From Candidatus Stackebrandtia excrementipullorum (GTDB lineage: Bacteria; Actinomycetota; Actinomycetes; Mycobacteriales; Micromonosporaceae), in contig DXGR01000111.1 in NCBI GenBank assembly GCA_019113825.1, forward strand, positions 19,638 through 83,637: 64,000 nt of DNA, read 5' to 3'. Shown here in pieces: positions 26,288 to 35,890 of the stretch; position 1 is the first letter of the stretch; every line of letters begins with the position of its first letter. The notes under the pieces were generated by a model. The model did no database searches. It was given only the letters and a program-made list of their open reading frames with translations, and was not told where the DNA came from. A program made the translations under genes and the position numbers.

Positions 26288-27028
26288 TCAGTCTCCGTAC
26301 GGAGCCGCGTGGTAGGCGTCATAGCCGACGTCGGCGCAGGCGGGACGCTGCGCCACGATCGTGCCGTTGCCGTCCTCGTCCACGACCACGACCACCACGG
26401 TCGGGTCTCCCTCAAAAGTTCCGAAGTCGACAGAGGTCACTGTGCCGCCGACCCGACCGGCGGCTCCGGCGACACAGACGTCGAGTTTGGCCGGATCCGA
26501 AGCCATGGGAACCAGCGCCGGATGCAGGTTCGTCACCGTTCCCGCGTCCGCGGCCAACGCATAGTCCAAACCGTCGGCCACATAGTCGTGTCCCGAATAG
26601 GTAACCCGGTACGACGCGTCGTTTGTTCCGAAGTCGTTCCCGTCCAGGTCCTCGGTCTCCATCTTGTCCTCGGTGCTGCCGAACTCGCTCTGCCCTTGGT
26701 CACCGTCCGACGCACCGGCGTCGGCGGTCGTCGGGGCATCCAACATGGTCGGGGACATCGCGAAAAAGACGACCCCGGCGAATACGGCGGCCACACCCGT
26801 CGTCGCCGCAGCCAGTATCCAGCCACGTCGCCACCACGGCTGTCGTGACGGGATCGGTGCCGGTGTGGGCGGCGGCTCGAGATCGGGTAGTTCGTCCAAC
26901 ACCCGGTCGAGTCGCGTGGCCACGTCGACGGGCAGTGTCGCGTACTGCGAAGACGCTTGGGTCAGCCGAGCCGACACCGTCGAGTCCTCACCGGGTGGCA
27001 CGGCCCGGTTCGGCGGTACCGCGGTCAC
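26288..27028 (-). CDS. Membrane protein, probable anti-sigma factor of SigM
   Basis: 246 residues. A cytoplasmic N-terminus of about 70, with a zinc-free helical start, is followed by one membrane segment near 72-92 (WILAAATTGVAAVFAGVVFFAM) after a WWRR basic patch. An outer domain of 150 residues follows, beginning with an acidic linker. Its GTG overlaps the sigma gene stop in a GTGA junction, the usual pairing of an ECF sigma factor and its anchored regulator. The sequence lacks the HxxxCxxC motif of zinc anti-sigma factors, so the assignment rests on context and topology. Confidence 0.7.
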   Translation of the reverse strand: MTAVPPNRAVPPGEDSTVSARLTQASSQYATLPVDVATRLDRVLDELPDLEPPPTPAPIPSRQPWWRRGWILAAATTGVAAVFAGVVFFAMSPTMLDAPTTADAGASDGDQGQSEFGSTEDKMETEDLDGNDFGTNDASYRVTYSGHDYVADGLDYALAADAGTVTNLHPALVPMASDPAKLDVCVAGAAGRVGGTVTSVDFGTFEGDPTVVVVVVDEDGNGTIVAQRPACADVGYDAYHAAPYGD

Positions 27029-27639
27029 GATGTCCCCCCTTTCGGCGTGTGGTGCGTGTCGGGTCCTATGGATCGGACGTCGCCGGGCCCCGGCCGGTTC
27101 CCGTCGTCGGCGAGCAGCGTCGCCAACTGTGAGCGAGCTCTCGACGCCCGGCTTTTCACCGTGCCCGGCGGTACCTCCAGGATGGCGGCGACATCGGCGA
27201 CCGGATAGCCCAGCATGTCGATGTAGACCACGACCGCGCGATGTTCGAAACTGAGTTGTGCCAGCGCTTCACGCACCGCCAACACCGCGGCGTGAGCCCC
27301 CGGATGGTCACGAGTGGCCTCTTCGGGAAGCCGATCGGACATCGGTACCGCGGGTCTGGCCTGCCGACGTCGAACACGATCCAGACATGCGTTGACGACG
27401 ATGCGGTGCAACCACGTCGTGACGGCCGAATCGCCGCGAAACCTCGCCGCCGACCGGTAGGCGTTGATCATGGCGTCCTGCAACGCATCGGCGGCCTCCT
27501 CAGGGTCGGAGAGCGTGCGCAACGCCACCGCCCACAGCCGTTCACGGTGCCGCCGAAAAAGCTCGCCGAAGGCCTCCTTGTCGCCGCCCGTCGCATGACG
27601 GCGAAGCAGGTCCTTGTCAGCTGTTTCGGACAGACTCAT
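27025..27639 (-). CDS. sigM: ECF RNA polymerase sigma factor, SigM-like
   Basis: 204 residues. Region 2: GDKEAFGELFRRHRERLWAVALRTLSDPEEAADALQDAMINAYRSA, with the TWLHRIVVNACLDRVRRR segment. Region 4: LAQLSFEHRAVVVYIDMLGYPVADVAAIL, then PPGTVKSRASRARSQL, the recognition helix. Gene order (murJ, pseudokinase, sigma, anti-sigma, trxB, trxA) matches the sigM block of actinobacteria, hence the name. I choose the ATG at 27639, twelve bases after the pseudokinase stop; its ribosome site is weak, suggesting translational coupling. Targets are probably envelope-stress genes. Confidence 0.9.
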   Translation of the reverse strand: MSLSETADKDLLRRHATGGDKEAFGELFRRHRERLWAVALRTLSDPEEAADALQDAMINAYRSAARFRGDSAVTTWLHRIVVNACLDRVRRRQARPAVPMSDRLPEEATRDHPGAHAAVLAVREALAQLSFEHRAVVVYIDMLGYPVADVAAILEVPPGTVKSRASRARSQLATLLADDGNRPGPGDVRSIGPDTHHTPKGGTS

Positions 27640-27650
27640 GGGGCACCGCG

Positions 27651-29105
27651 TTAACGCGCGAACACTTCGAGCTCGGAAACGGCCCACTGGTATTGCGCGG
27701 CGCCGAGCTCGGCGGGTACCGAACACCAGATCAGCAGATAGCGGGTCGGTGGAGCGTCCGTGATCGGCAGGAATGTGAGTGACGTGGAATCGGCCACCTG
27801 ATCCTCGGAGATGACCGTCAGCTCGGGGGTGGTGCCCGCCATCGACGGGTCGCCCACGTAAACCCCGACCGTGCTTCCGGGAACCAGCATGCGCAGGTTG
27901 ACCGTGGCGACGTCACGAACCTCGCCGAGGTCTACCAACAGCCCCATGCCCTCCTTGAAACCGCCCCAGTTTTGTTGCTGGTAGACACTGGTGGCCCAGT
28001 CGGTGTCGCCGTCGCCGTCGACGACGTGGCCGGGGTTGTTTTTGGCGCTCTGGTCGCCGTTGTCCGGGTCGATGACACTGATCGCGTCGGGGCTCAAGTC
28101 CAGTTTGACCGGTTCCTGTGGCGTCGAGTCGTCGCCGTCGTCGCCTTCCTCGTCCTGGACGGTCTCGGTGGGATCGGCGGCGGAGTCACCACTGGAGGGC
28201 TCACCGGGGATCAGGATGATGGCGGCGAGCAGTCCCAACAGGGCCAACCCCACCAGCGCTCCGGTACCGATCGCCAAGCGCCTGCCGACGGCCTTGGCCG
28301 GCAACGAGGGTTCGGCGTCGGCGGAGTCGGGGGCCACCAGTGCCAAGGCACTGGACTCTTCACGCATCTGGGCCTGTCGACCGAGCTCGTCGGTCAATTC
28401 GGCGGCCGTCGGGGGAGCCGTCTGAGCAGACAGCAGGTCTCGGACCAGGATGTCGAGACGTTCGGGGATGTCATCCCGCAGTTGGGAGACCGCGACGGGG
28501 TCGCCGTCGGCGTCCACCGGCGCGTCGGGGAGCGAAGCCGGGCCCGGGACCGTACGCGGCCAGCCACCGGTCAGAGCGCAGTACAACGTGGCGCCCAGGG
28601 CACGTACATCACCGACCTGTGTCGCGGTCGCGTCCGCCCGAGGGTCGGCCAGTACCGCACGATCGTCCGACGACAGGAGGACCGTTCCGGGGTGGATGTT
28701 GCCGTGAGCGACACCGGTGGCGTGAACGGCGGCTACAGCAGCCGAGACACATTGCAGGATTTCGACGACGTGGTCGACGGCCAACGGAGTGGCGCCGATC
28801 GTGTCGCGCAGGGACTGTCCATCAACCCATTCGCGTACCACATAAGCGCAATCACCCTGGTCGACGGCATCGTAAACGCCGACGATGTTGGGATGGTTGA
28901 CGCGGCTTGCCGCCACTGCCGCGGCGAGCATCTCCTCGGCCTCCGGGCCTCCCGGGATACGCAGCACCACCGTTACCGGACGATTCAGTAGTACGTCCAT
29001 GCCACGCCACACCTGGCGACCCGATGAGTCGTCGTTGATGTGTGCGGCGAGGCTGTAACGGTCGGCAAGCAGGTCTCCTATCGAAGGAGTAGCCACCCCT
29101 GCCAC
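27651..29105 (-). CDS. Membrane-anchored pseudokinase associated with MurJ, with C-terminal lectin-like domain
   Basis: About 484 residues. The N-terminal 250 resemble a Ser/Thr kinase, but key residues are lost: the VAIK lysine region reads RPVTVVLRIP, the HRD loop reads AHGNIHPGTVLL (no Asp) and the DFG loop reads ADPRAD. It is therefore a pseudokinase. One membrane segment (AIGTGALVGLALLGLLAAIILI) and an acidic linker follow, then an outer domain with a discoidin-like pattern ending WAVSELEVFAR. In mycobacteria a similar pseudokinase is fused to MviN/MurJ and recruits FhaA; here it is a separate gene beside murJ. The GTG at 29105 has a GGAGG site; an ATG at 29117 is the alternative. Confidence 0.82.
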   Translation of the reverse strand: MAGVATPSIGDLLADRYSLAAHINDDSSGRQVWRGMDVLLNRPVTVVLRIPGGPEAEEMLAAAVAASRVNHPNIVGVYDAVDQGDCAYVVREWVDGQSLRDTIGATPLAVDHVVEILQCVSAAVAAVHATGVAHGNIHPGTVLLSSDDRAVLADPRADATATQVGDVRALGATLYCALTGGWPRTVPGPASLPDAPVDADGDPVAVSQLRDDIPERLDILVRDLLSAQTAPPTAAELTDELGRQAQMREESSALALVAPDSADAEPSLPAKAVGRRLAIGTGALVGLALLGLLAAIILIPGEPSSGDSAADPTETVQDEEGDDGDDSTPQEPVKLDLSPDAISVIDPDNGDQSAKNNPGHVVDGDGDTDWATSVYQQQNWGGFKEGMGLLVDLGEVRDVATVNLRMLVPGSTVGVYVGDPSMAGTTPELTVISEDQVADSTSLTFLPITDAPPTRYLLIWCSVPAELGAAQYQWAVSELEVFAR

Positions 29106-29344
29106 GCTTTCCTCCATCCGGTTGCGGCCCTGGCATCGCGCCGGGCTTGCAGTTTGGCCGGTGTCGGTCGAAATCGACGCTTGAGACACGCAGCTTTAGA
29201 GTAGTCGGATCGAAGCCGATCCGACTAGGGCCTGCCGGGTAAAACCGGACATACCTGGTCCACTCGACTTTCCTGTCAAGACTTGACGAACAACGACATC
29301 GAGTTCCCGGGGAACACGTCCCCGTGGCTGTCCGGCAGTACCGA

Positions 29345-30991
29345 TTATGACTTACCCAACTTGGCCTTGATCATCGATGTCAGGTCATGTATTTCGGGGA
29401 TGCGAAGCAGGTACGCGGCCACACCGTAGACGGCCAGGATCAACACACCGAGCCCCGCCAGTATCCCGACCAACGTGATCTTCCCGGCGTCGGCGTCGGG
29501 AAGCACGCTCAAAGCGGCCCAACCGACCACGCCGGCGATCACACCGGCGACCAGCTGGCGCGCCCAGGTGGAGCCGACCTGACGCATCCCGAGTAGGCCC
29601 ACTCGACGACGCAGGTAGTAGGTCGACAGGACGACGGTCAGGACGAAGGACAACCCGAGGGCACCCATCAGACCTGCGACAACCTGCTCCGCCGGGAACA
29701 ACACGACCACGAGCAGGCATCCGATCACCCGCACCGCCACCACGGGAAGGTTGATCAACGCGACCGTCTTCGTGTCCGTCATCGCGTAGAACGCGAAGGT
29801 CTGCAACTGGCTGATCGCGAAGGGAATCAACGTGACTCCCGCCACCGCGATGATCAGACCCGTTGCCGAGGCGGACGCGAAGTCGAAGTTCCCCCAGTCG
29901 AACAGCAACACGGCCAACGGCGTTCCCAAGACGACATAACACACCGTGATGGGCATCAACGCCAAAGTCGACAGACGGGTGCCCTGCGACAACCCGGCCG
30001 CCACATCACCGAACCGGCCCTCGGACGCCGCCTGCGACAGCCTGGGCATCAACGCCGTGATGATCGATACCGCGATGATGCCGTGAGCCATCATCATGAT
30101 CAGATACGCGTTGTTGTAATGGATCGGGCCGGGCGTCAACACACCCGGTTCACCGTTGGCGGCCGCGTAGTTCGCCAACCGGATAAGCACGACCATCGCG
30201 ACCTGGTTCATCGCGACGTACAACAGGATCCAGGCCCCGAGCCGCCCGATCTCTCCAAGCCCCAGCGCCCGGAAGTCCCAGCGCCACTTCCAACGGAACC
30301 CGACCTTGCGCAGCGCAGGCCACAGTGCCAACGACTGCGTCACGATGCCGGCCAGGGTTCCCAACCCCAAAACCAGGACCATCGCGTTGGAGACGTTGCC
30401 CGAGATGATCGCTTCCCGCTCCGCATCGTTGCCGGTCGACGTGTACAGAACGAAGAACACGGCGCCGACGACGATGATGACGATGTTGTTGAGGATCGGC
30501 GCCCACATCGGCATGGCGAAATGATCACGCGTGTTCAACACGGCCTGAAGCAGCGCGCACAACCCGTAAAAGAAAATGGCCGGCAGCATGAAGTAACTCA
30601 GCTGGGTCACCAGTTCGTGATTGTCTTCGGTTGCCAGCCGGGTCAACAGTGGTGCCGCGGCCACGATCAACGCGGTCGCGATCGCCAGGAACGTCACCGC
30701 CAACGACAGCAGTCGCTGTGTATAGGCCACGCCCTGATCGGCGTCGCGATTGCGAGCCTTCACGATCAACGGCACGACGACGCTCGTGAGAATGCCGCCC
30801 ATCAGCATCTCGTAGATCATTTGAGGGAAGTACTGCGCGGTGGTATAGCTGTTTCCCAGTACCAACCCGCCCAACGCGGCGCCCATCACCACATTGCGCA
30901 GGAAACCGGTAACCCTGGATACCAGGGAACCCGCCGCCATGACGACGCCGTGTCGCGCCAAGCTCGGGGTGGAAGCTTTAGTCTCGGTCAC
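29345..30991 (-). CDS. murJ: Lipid II flippase MurJ (MviN)
   Basis: 548 residues with about 14 membrane segments. MurJ moves lipid II across the membrane for peptidoglycan synthesis. It starts LARHGVVMAAGSLVSRVTGFLRNVVMGAALG, holding the conserved arginine of the first helix and the SRVTGFLR motif. QYFPQMIYEMLMGGILTSVVVPLI then follows, typical of the family. The GTG has a GGAAGG ribosome site. It is divergent from pcnA with only 30 bases between starts. Downstream come the pseudokinase, sigM, anti-sigma and trx genes. Confidence 0.95.
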   Translation of the reverse strand: MTETKASTPSLARHGVVMAAGSLVSRVTGFLRNVVMGAALGGLVLGNSYTTAQYFPQMIYEMLMGGILTSVVVPLIVKARNRDADQGVAYTQRLLSLAVTFLAIATALIVAAAPLLTRLATEDNHELVTQLSYFMLPAIFFYGLCALLQAVLNTRDHFAMPMWAPILNNIVIIVVGAVFFVLYTSTGNDAEREAIISGNVSNAMVLVLGLGTLAGIVTQSLALWPALRKVGFRWKWRWDFRALGLGEIGRLGAWILLYVAMNQVAMVVLIRLANYAAANGEPGVLTPGPIHYNNAYLIMMMAHGIIAVSIITALMPRLSQAASEGRFGDVAAGLSQGTRLSTLALMPITVCYVVLGTPLAVLLFDWGNFDFASASATGLIIAVAGVTLIPFAISQLQTFAFYAMTDTKTVALINLPVVAVRVIGCLLVVVLFPAEQVVAGLMGALGLSFVLTVVLSTYYLRRRVGLLGMRQVGSTWARQLVAGVIAGVVGWAALSVLPDADAGKITLVGILAGLGVLILAVYGVAAYLLRIPEIHDLTSMIKAKLGKS

Positions 30992-31021
30992 GCAGAAGCC
31001 TTCCGATAAGCTTTTCGATCG

Positions 31022-32461
31022 ATGTCAGACCGTATCGGAACCGAAATTACTGTGCCTCGCGTGGCCACGGCTCTTGGCGAGGTCTTTGCCGACGCCGGGC
31101 ACGAGTTGCACCTGGTGGGCGGCCCCGTCCGCGACGCCATCCTGCGTAGAGCCAGTGACGACCTCGACTTCGCCACGAGTGCGCGGCCCGAGGAGACGTT
31201 GGCAATCCTGAAACAACACGGGTCCACCACGTGGACCACCGGTCAGGCCTTCGGCACGATCGGTGCCGTGTTTCGGGGGAACCGCGTCGAAGTCACGACC
31301 TTCCGGGCCGACTCATACGACCGAGTCAGCCGTAACCCGACCGTCGCCTACGGCGACAATCTGGTGGACGACCTGCGTCGCCGCGATTTCACGATCAACG
31401 CGATGGCGGTGTCGCTACCGGGTAACGAGTTCAGTGACCCCTTCGACGGCATCGGAGACCTGGCGCGACGTGTCATCCGGACCCCGACGGCTCCGGAGGA
31501 ATCGTTTGCGGACGATCCGCTGCGCATGATGCGTGCGGCCCGCTTCGCCGCGCAACTCGAGTTCGACGTGGACGCCGATGTACGGCAGGCCATGACAGAC
31601 ATGGCGACCGACCTCGACCGCATCACACCCGAACGCATCCGTGACGAGTTCGTCAAGCTCATGGGCGGTGTCGATCCGGTCATCGGTCTGCGAATGCTCG
31701 TGGACACCGGGCTGGCCGACCGGTTCATGCCCGAGTTGTCGGCTCTGCGCATGGCCATCGACGAACACGCGCAACACAAGGACGTGTACGAGCACACACT
31801 CACCGTGGTGCGAAACGCCGTCGAGCTGGAAGACGACGGGCCGGACACGACGCTGCGCATCGCGGCGTTGCTGCACGACATAGGAAAACCCGACACCAAG
31901 GGTGTGTCGCCGTCAGGGCGTGTCACGTTTCACCACCACGAGTTGGTCGGCGCCCGTATGGCTCGCAAACGCCTGCGCGCGTTGCGGTTTTCCAAGGACG
32001 AGACAGCCGAAATCTGTGAACTGATCGCACTTCACCTGCGTTTTTACGGCTACGGCCGTGGCGAGTGGACCGATTCGGCGGTGCGGCGTTATGTCACCGA
32101 CGCGGGCCCGTATCTCCCCAGGCTGCACAAACTCGTGCGGTCGGACTGCACGACCCGAAACAAACGCAAGGCGATGCGGTTGGCCGCCGACTACGACGCG
32201 TTGGAGGCAAGGATCGATCGCCTGGCCGCCGAGGAGGACCTCGCCAAGGTCCGTCCCGACCTCGACGGCAACGAGATCATGCGGTTGTTGAACCTGCCTC
32301 CGGGCCGGGAGGTCGGTCAGGCGTGGAAGCACCTGAAGGAGGTTCGGCTGGAGCGCGGACCGTTGACACGTGAGGCCGCGGAGACGGAACTGTTCGCGTG
32401 GGCGGCGGCCCAGGGGATCGAGGTCCCCGGCCAAGTCTCGGCCGACTCGTCGGATTCGTGA
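31022..32461 (+). CDS. pcnA: CCA tRNA nucleotidyltransferase / poly(A) polymerase family
   Basis: 479 residues. The class II nucleotidyltransferase domain begins with HELHLVGGPVRDAILRRASDDLDFATSARPEE, holding the G-G-x-V-R-D signature and the catalytic DxD. RRRDFTINAMAVSLPG follows. An HD domain near the middle (IAALLHDIGKPDTK, then VTFHHHELVGARMARKRL) suggests the actinobacterial type with phosphodiesterase-like extension. It adds or repairs the 3'-CCA of tRNAs. The stop overlaps the start of the next gene by one base. Position opposite murJ is conserved in actinobacteria. Confidence 0.95.
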   Translation: MSDRIGTEITVPRVATALGEVFADAGHELHLVGGPVRDAILRRASDDLDFATSARPEETLAILKQHGSTTWTTGQAFGTIGAVFRGNRVEVTTFRADSYDRVSRNPTVAYGDNLVDDLRRRDFTINAMAVSLPGNEFSDPFDGIGDLARRVIRTPTAPEESFADDPLRMMRAARFAAQLEFDVDADVRQAMTDMATDLDRITPERIRDEFVKLMGGVDPVIGLRMLVDTGLADRFMPELSALRMAIDEHAQHKDVYEHTLTVVRNAVELEDDGPDTTLRIAALLHDIGKPDTKGVSPSGRVTFHHHELVGARMARKRLRALRFSKDETAEICELIALHLRFYGYGRGEWTDSAVRRYVTDAGPYLPRLHKLVRSDCTTRNKRKAMRLAADYDALEARIDRLAAEEDLAKVRPDLDGNEIMRLLNLPPGREVGQAWKHLKEVRLERGPLTREAAETELFAWAAAQGIEVPGQVSADSSDS

Positions 32462-33510
32462 TGGTCGACCCGCAGCAGGAGCTCGACACGGTGTTGGCGG
32501 AGGCGGTACCGGCCCGGGCCGCCTCCGCAGCGGCAGTGATCGGGGTCGACGGCGAGATCGTCGCCCGGTCCGGTGTCGGCGAGACGGTGCGTTACGCCGA
32601 CGCCAAGGGGACCGTCGCGTCGGAGCGACCGCGCGCCGACGTGAACACCGTGTACGACCTCGCGTCGTTGACGAAGGTCTACACCACCGTGGCGGCTTTG
32701 GTCATGACGCAGCAGGGCCGGATGGACCTGGACCGGCCCGTGCGGGCCTGGCTGCCCGAATACGTCGACGGCGAGGTCACGGTTCGCCATCTGCTGACGC
32801 ATACCGCCGGGCTCCCCGCCGGAGTCGGGTTGCGAGGCACCGAACCCGATATCCGTCGTGACATGCTCATGTCGACGGCGCCCGAGGCCCGACCCGGGAA
32901 GACACACCGTTATTCGGACGTGTCGTTCATTCTCCTCGGATGGGCCCTCGAGACCGCCGCAGACGAGACTCTCGACCAACTCATGGACTCGTTGATCCTG
33001 ACTCCCCTGGGGCTCACCGATACCGGGTACGGACCGGTGACCCCGGCGGACCGGGCGGCCGCCACCGAGTACAAGAACGGCGTGTTGCGGCAGGGTGTCG
33101 TCCACGACGAAACCGCATTTCTGTTGGGCGGGGCGTGCGGCCATGCCGGCCTGTTCGGCACCGTCGACGACGTGTGGCGGTTCTCGGAGGCTCTGCGAAC
33201 CGGTGACTTGTTGACACCCGAGACCACGAGGGACATGTTGCGTTGTCACGTCCGGGCCGACGGGTTCGGACAGGGGCTCGGGGTGCGACGAGACGACCCT
33301 GCGGTCACCGGGTCGTTGTCGGGTTCTTTTGGACATACGGGGTTCACCGGAACCTCGCTCGTGGTCGACGTGGACCGTGCCGTGAGCGTTGTCCTGACGA
33401 CAAACCGAGTTCATCCGGTACGCACGCGGGCGGGTGTGAATCCGGTACGGTGCGCGATAGCCGATATCGCCTACCGCGCGCAACGGAGGAAACATGCTGG
33501 AACGTCCTAG
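32461..33510 (+). CDS. Serine hydrolase of the beta-lactamase (class C / PBP4) fold
   Basis: 349 residues. The nucleophile motif SxxK is [11 protein letters not shown] (near residue 75). The YxN motif appears as [16 protein letters not shown] (Tyr present, Asn replaced by Asp), and the third motif is [15 protein letters not shown] (HTG). [16 protein letters not shown] is the conserved loop of this family. No signal peptide is seen, so it may act in the cytoplasm as an esterase or peptidase; it is not predicted to be a resistance enzyme. The ATG at 32461 follows the pcnA stop by overlap, and the end overlaps the next gene by 17 bases. Confidence 0.9.
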   Translation: MVDPQQELDTVLAEAVPARAASAAAVIGVDGEIVARSGVGETVRYADAKGTVASERPRADVNTVYDLASLTKVYTTVAALVMTQQGRMDLDRPVRAWLPEYVDGEVTVRHLLTHTAGLPAGVGLRGTEPDIRRDMLMSTAPEARPGKTHRYSDVSFILLGWALETAADETLDQLMDSLILTPLGLTDTGYGPVTPADRAAATEYKNGVLRQGVVHDETAFLLGGACGHAGLFGTVDDVWRFSEALRTGDLLTPETTRDMLRCHVRADGFGQGLGVRRDDPAVTGSLSGSFGHTGFTGTSLVVDVDRAVSVVLTTNRVHPVRTRAGVNPVRCAIADIAYRAQRRKHAGTS

Positions 33511-34021
33511 GGCACCATGGCCGTACGACCTGCTACCCAAGGTCGGCGAATTCACCGTGGTCTCCGACGATGTCCGTGACGGTGAGATGCTCGCCGAGCC
33601 CCACACCTTCGCCGGGGGCAATACGTCGCCTCACCTGAGCTGGTCTGGCCATCCGGACGCGACCCGCAGCTTCGCCGTGACCTGTTTCGACCCCGATGCC
33701 CCGACGGCGTCCGGCTGGTGGCACTGGGTTGTGCTCAACATCCCGGCCACGGTCACGGAGCTGGCGACCGGTGCCGGGAACCCCGACGGTTCCGGCGTGC
33801 CCGAAGGCGCCGTCTCGTTGCGCAACGACATGGGAACCTCCGGTTACGGCGGCGCAGCCCCGCCGGAAGGCGACTACCCGCACCGGTACCTGTTCGCCGT
33901 CCACGCCGTCGACACCGAGCGACTGGACGTCGACGAATCGGCCTCCTGCGCGATGGCCGGGTTCAACCTGGCCTTCCACACATTGGCACGTGCGGTCGTG
34001 GCCCCCGTCTACCGGCACTGA
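33494..34021 (+). CDS. YbhB/YbcL-family PEBP-like protein
   Basis: 175 residues of the phosphatidylethanolamine-binding (Raf kinase inhibitor-like) fold. Visible motifs: [44 protein letters not shown] (the Cys-Phe-Asp-Pro-Asp-Ala-Pro core) and the second half with [24 protein letters not shown]. Bacterial members are small soluble proteins whose ligand is mostly unknown. It overlaps the preceding hydrolase gene by 17 bases and has a GGAGGAAAC ribosome site, so the two are probably co-expressed. A hairpin follows it. Confidence 0.93.
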   Translation: MLERPRAPWPYDLLPKVGEFTVVSDDVRDGEMLAEPHTFAGGNTSPHLSWSGHPDATRSFAVTCFDPDAPTASGWWHWVVLNIPATVTELATGAGNPDGSGVPEGAVSLRNDMGTSGYGGAAPPEGDYPHRYLFAVHAVDTERLDVDESASCAMAGFNLAFHTLARAVVAPVYRH

Positions 34022-34033
34022 TCCGTTGAACAA

Positions 34034-34071
34034 CGAATGTGGACGCGGCCGTCCGCGGCGGTCCACATTCG
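34034..34071. terminator. Hairpin after the PEBP-like gene
   Basis: CGAATGTGGAC and GTCCACATTCG are 11-base perfect inverted copies with a GC-rich 16-base interior that can pair further. It lies 13 bases after the stop of the plus-strand gene. No long T tract follows, as is common in actinobacteria. Confidence 0.7.
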
Positions 34072-34231
34072 TACGTCGTCCACAGGCCGACTCTTATCCA
34101 CAGCTCGAACGTCGCCTTAAGCTCTCCTTCAGCAACACCGGGTTACGTTCAAGCCATGGGGTGGAGGATGGCGGCCCCCGGTCGCCCGACGTCGGCACGA
34201 TTGTGGCGCGTCGCGGCTCGGCGGGTGGCTT

Positions 34232-34804
34232 TTAGAAGGTCCACCACAGGAAACGGATCAGACGCCGGACCGTCACCGAGCTTGTTTTCGCCGTCCCGGA
34301 GATCGTGAAGCGGACGCCTCGGGTGTCCCCGGTGAAGGGCACCCGGTTGGACATGGAGGAGGCCTTGAGCGCGACGTTTTCCTCTGCGTAGGCGTTTTCC
34401 GGGAGAACCAACACGATCGACGAATTCTTGGAATCCAGGACGATGTCGATCTCCTGGTGCCCGATCGCGGCATCGGTGAAGTTCAGTTTGATCGAGGACC
34501 CTTTGGGCCGCAGCGCGATGCGTTTGGGCACGAGCCAGCGTCCACGGCGTGAGAGCGACGACGACTTCGGCGCCAGTTCGAGGCTGTCGGCGGCGGCTTG
34601 TTTCGCCTTGTCCGGTCGGGGGAGATCCGCCATGATCCGGGCCAGGTCGCCGAACGTTTTGGCGACGGCGACGGCCTGACAGCGGTCGTCGAATTCGTCG
34701 AGGTCGATGCGCCCTTCGCCGGCGCAGGCTTGAAGGTGAGCTATCGCCTCGTCACGTTCGGCATCCGAGATGCGCATGTCGGGTCGCTCGATGTCAGCCG
34801 CCAT
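34232..34804 (-). CDS. DUF1707 domain protein with LiaF-like C-terminal region
   Basis: 190 residues. The N-terminal 55 are DUF1707: MRISDAERDEAIAHLQACAGEGRIDLDEFDDRCQAVAVAKTFGDL, a short helical domain common in actinobacteria. The C-terminal half has an alternating hydrophobic pattern of beta strands (IDIVLDSKNSSIVLVLPENA, VPFTGDTRGVRFTISG), like the cell-wall-antibiotic response domain of LiaF. No membrane segment is present. The ATG at 34804 is chosen because the conserved domain begins right after it; the ribosome site is weak. Function unknown, possibly envelope-stress related. Confidence 0.85.
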   Translation of the reverse strand: MAADIERPDMRISDAERDEAIAHLQACAGEGRIDLDEFDDRCQAVAVAKTFGDLARIMADLPRPDKAKQAAADSLELAPKSSSLSRRGRWLVPKRIALRPKGSSIKLNFTDAAIGHQEIDIVLDSKNSSIVLVLPENAYAEENVALKASSMSNRVPFTGDTRGVRFTISGTAKTSSVTVRRLIRFLWWTF

Positions 34805-34939
34805 GCTTTTCAGCCTGCCAGCATCCGCCTGTTCATGCCAGTGCGGGGGGCGTGCCGAACGTGGCGCGTAACGAAACGGTCGATCCGGCGTCGCCGGTCG
34901 AGGAGCCGGTGGGGACCGGTATGTCCCCACCGGCGGGCA

Positions 34940-35872
34940 TCAGGCGGCGCAGAACGCGGCCCACGCGTCCTGTCCGGCTTCATCGCGGATGCGGAAGTCG
35001 GTGAAGCCGTGGTCGGTGAAATCGATGTCGAAGTACTGCACCCACAGGGCGTCGTTGTCGGTGAGGTAGGTCGCCACCTCGGTCAACCAGGCGGCTCGTT
35101 CGGTTCCGTCGTCCCCGGGGACCAGGTCGCTGCCCGTTTCGGCGACGGCGAACGGCAATCCCGTGTCACGACTTATCTGGACGGACTTGCCGAACAGGTC
35201 TTCCGGGTCGCGGTAGGTGTCGGGGTCGGCGTGGATGTCGTTGTAGGTGTCCCACGCCAGGACGTCGATGGTGTCGGTCCCGGGGAAGTAGTCGTTCCAG
35301 TCGCGGCCCGAGCCGTTCTCGAGAGTCCATCCCATCAGGATCAGCGTGGCCGACAGTCGTGGATTGTCGGCGGGGTCGGCGAGCGTGACCAGGTGTTTCC
35401 AGGCTTGACGGTAATCGTCGGCGCTGAAGTGGCCGTCCTCGATGTTGTCTTCGGGTTCGTGGTAGTAGGACCAGTAGATGTCGCGGTCGGTGGGCGCATC
35501 GGCGAACCACCGTTTCAGGTGGGCGTCGTGTTTTCCGGCAAGGATTTCCGTGGGGTCGGCCTTGAAGGAGACGGTGAGCGTCAAACCGTCGGCGTCGATC
35601 CGGCCCGGCCAGTCGGCCGGAAGTCCCGAGTAGAAGACGCGCACCGATTCAAGGCCGTATCGGCCGTTCAACCGGTCGAAGGCGTCCTGGTACGTCGAGT
35701 CGCCGTATTCGGGTTCGACGAGGAAGGACGCGCCGCACAGAGTCGAGTTCTGTTGCGGCGCGACGTCGTCGGCGAAGGCGAGGCCGGATCCGGCGACCAG
35801 GGCACATGCGGCGGTGACGGCTGCGGCGTAACGGAATCGACGGCTCACGCGGCGTCGAGCAGGCAAGGACAA
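34940..35872 (-). CDS. Secreted glycoside hydrolase-like protein, GH26 type
   Basis: 310 residues with a Sec signal peptide (RRFRYAAAVTAACALVAGSGLAFA, cleavage after residue 34 or so). The mature part is a TIM barrel by pattern. IYWSYYHEPEDNIE would carry the acid/base Glu, DVLAWDTYN is a conserved barrel strand, and LPFAVAETGSD would carry the nucleophile Glu. These recall family 26 beta-mannanases and related enzymes, though the substrate cannot be set. The start is a TTG with AGGAG six bases upstream. A perfect hairpin lies just upstream, so expression may be controlled by sugar. Confidence 0.75.
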   Translation of the reverse strand: MSLPARRRVSRRFRYAAAVTAACALVAGSGLAFADDVAPQQNSTLCGASFLVEPEYGDSTYQDAFDRLNGRYGLESVRVFYSGLPADWPGRIDADGLTLTVSFKADPTEILAGKHDAHLKRWFADAPTDRDIYWSYYHEPEDNIEDGHFSADDYRQAWKHLVTLADPADNPRLSATLILMGWTLENGSGRDWNDYFPGTDTIDVLAWDTYNDIHADPDTYRDPEDLFGKSVQISRDTGLPFAVAETGSDLVPGDDGTERAAWLTEVATYLTDNDALWVQYFDIDFTDHGFTDFRIRDEAGQDAWAAFCAA

Positions 35873-35890
35873 GGACTACTCCTATTGGCA

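Noticed and set aside
27000..27030. A frameshift between sigM and the anti-sigma gene
   Set aside because: The overlap is a clean GTGA junction of two frames, which is translational coupling rather than damage.
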